Below are positions 62,797-64,000 of a stretch of DNA of 64,000 bases, piece by piece (the stretch's first letter is position 1; every line of letters starts with the position of its first letter). The notes below the pieces were generated by a model. The model saw only the letters and a program-made list of their open reading frames with translations, was not told the origin of the DNA and ran no database searches. Origin of the DNA: Lysinibacillus sphaericus (GTDB lineage: Bacteria > Bacillota > Bacilli > Bacillales_A > Planococcaceae); contig NZ_CP015224.1 of NCBI RefSeq assembly GCF_001629735.1, positions 4,464,001 through 4,528,000 of the forward strand. The letters are read 5' to 3'. The translations under genes were made by a program, and so were the position numbers.

Positions 62797-63407
62797 TTTT
62801 ATGCCTCCAAAATTGAAAATTTTAAATTCTTGGCGATTATAACACTTTTTTCGAAAAGTAAAATGGGATGATTTTTAGAAAAAAATTTTTTGAACAGATG
62901 ACTGAGGAGGTAAACTCTTGGCGTAATTGATTTTTCGAATTTAAAAACGGCCATAAAAAATATTTTTTCAAAAAAAAGGACTTTTCAAAATAATAGTTTT
63001 GTTTTATGTTAAAATTTTTGTCTTAAAACGGAAGTGCTGCTTTATTGAAGGAGTTTATTGCTATAATTTTGCTAATTTATTGGGTGAAAGAGTGTTTATT
63101 TAAACCCAATCTATAAGAAAAAAAGAAATAAGTGAAATCCTTCTATTGATAATATGTTGATATAATTTTATGGTATGGATAATTGAGGTATTTTGGAAAT
63201 TAAATAAAAAATATACACTTTTTAGTGTAATCATAAATCTATCATTTATAGTAAAAATTTAAAAGGTGTATTATAATACAATGGTGTATAATCATGAATA
63301 AAAAATGCACATGTTATGAAAATTTAGTTACTTTTGATTAAGAATAGTGTGTCTATTAGTGATGCTAAGGGATTAGGGCGACTATAAACTGAGATAAGGT
63401 GGAAAGT
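62797..63407. other. AT-rich divergent intergenic region
   Basis: About 610 bases between proline dehydrogenase and a TetR gene that point away from each other. It is AT-rich with runs of A and T near 62878-62995. No gene or clear RNA is visible; promoters for both genes must lie here. Confidence 0.4.
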
Positions 63408-64000
63408 ATGGCAAGGGGTAGAAAATTTAATTCAAATGGTGAACGAAGCAAACAACTATTACTTGAAAAAGCGATAGAGCTATTTTCTGATAAAGGATAT
63501 CATCATACAAAAATTAGTGATATTGTGAAGGCTGCTAATGTAACACAGCCTACTTTTTATTTATACTTTAAAAGTAAAGATGCACTTTATAATGATTTGA
63601 ACTTGCAATTTCAGAGTGGCTTTTTTGAAGCGATGAATAGTAAATCCTCTGATAGTATGGCTAATGGATTAGAAGCATTTATTTCGATTTTAGAACAAAA
63701 ACTGTCAAAATTGTTTCTCTACATAATCGAAAATCCGAAGCTATCAAAAATCGGTTTTATAGAATCTAAGCAGGCAATTTTAGTAAAATCTCAACTAACG
63801 CAAGAATTAATCCATCTTATTTATCTTCATGATTGTGACAAGGATTTACAACGTTATCGTGTAGATATTAAAATTTTAATAGATTCTTTAGTTGGATCGA
63901 TGGAGAGACTGATTTTAACCAATTTACTAGAGCAAAAAAGATTGCCAGCAGAACTAGCAAACGATATTGTACAATTATATTTTTGGAAAACTGAAGAAAT
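63408..64000 (+). CDS. TetR/AcrR family regulator (cut by window end)
   Basis: ATG 63408 follows AAGGTGG, and the frame stays open to the window end (197 codons). The N-terminal helix-turn-helix is typical of TetR: LLEKAIELFSDKGYHHTKIS, then VTQPTFYLYFKSKDALYNDL. The C-terminal ligand domain (~70-197) is helical. The ligand is unknown. It is divergent from proline dehydrogenase, but a regulatory link is only possible, not shown. Confidence 0.9.
   Translation, partial: MARGRKFNSNGERSKQLLLEKAIELFSDKGYHHTKISDIVKAANVTQPTFYLYFKSKDALYNDLNLQFQSGFFEAMNSKSSDSMANGLEAFISILEQKLSKLFLYIIENPKLSKIGFIESKQAILVKSQLTQELIHLIYLHDCDKDLQRYRVDIKILIDSLVGSMERLILTNLLEQKRLPAELANDIVQLYFWKTEE

Overview
The window looks like a low-GC, endospore-forming member of the Planococcaceae, most likely Lysinibacillus (the L. 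sphaericus group). The evidence is a GerA/B/C-type germination operon, an S-layer protein body, five surface enzymes carrying SLH anchors, a probable ETX/MTX2 pore-forming toxin, and AT-rich DNA with strong AGGAGG ribosome sites and frequent TTG starts. Species assignment is inference; no rRNA or other marker gene is present.

The window falls into two halves. From about 1 to 40 kb it is an accessory, rearranged region. It opens with two DUF4183 genes, transposon-end-like repeats and broken pieces of a rodA/ftsW gene and a tyrosine recombinase, then a minus-strand germination operon (B-A-C order). At 7.2-12.1 kb lies a module of a small zinc-ribbon protein and four consecutive tyrosine recombinases arranged as two pairs; one has four tandem N-terminal core-binding-like domains. 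An orphan cobalamin riboswitch follows with no recognisable target gene. Next come an XRE regulator, an unrecognised 846-residue protein with 39-residue repeats and a switch-like leader, an ECF sigma/DUF4179 pair, a frameshifted secreted protein, a VanZ-like protein, a frameshifted recombinase and a DUF2268 lipoprotein. At 23.2-25.8 kb is an S-layer protein body without promoter, signal peptide or SLH anchor, sitting directly behind a terminator and a recombinase remnant: it looks like a silent S-layer cassette. A second, internally deleted copy of the zinc-ribbon/recombinase module follows at 26.5-27.8 kb, then a chemoreceptor, group II intron fragments and a full FtsW/RodA gene.

From 32.3 to 39.7 kb is a virulence-like island: IS3-family remnants flank a secreted PI-PLC-like phospholipase and a small secreted protein. 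Next to them a 3.5 kb unit bounded by ~120 bp inverted repeats carries a Fic-like protein lacking the catalytic His and an ETX/MTX2-type toxin.

From 40.6 to 64 kb the genes are intact, well spaced and separated by clean terminators. They encode the cell envelope: a stalk-domain protein, an SLH phosphodiester glycosidase, a Yip1-like/HlyD-like pair, a 1.3-kb-residue helical repeat protein, and four SLH-anchored wall enzymes (CAP, NlpC/P60, amidase, glucosaminidase). A proline-degradation locus (P5C dehydrogenase, a degenerate sigma-54-activator-like regulator, proline dehydrogenase) and a truncated TetR regulator close the window.

All family assignments are by eye from the translated sequence; no database search was possible.
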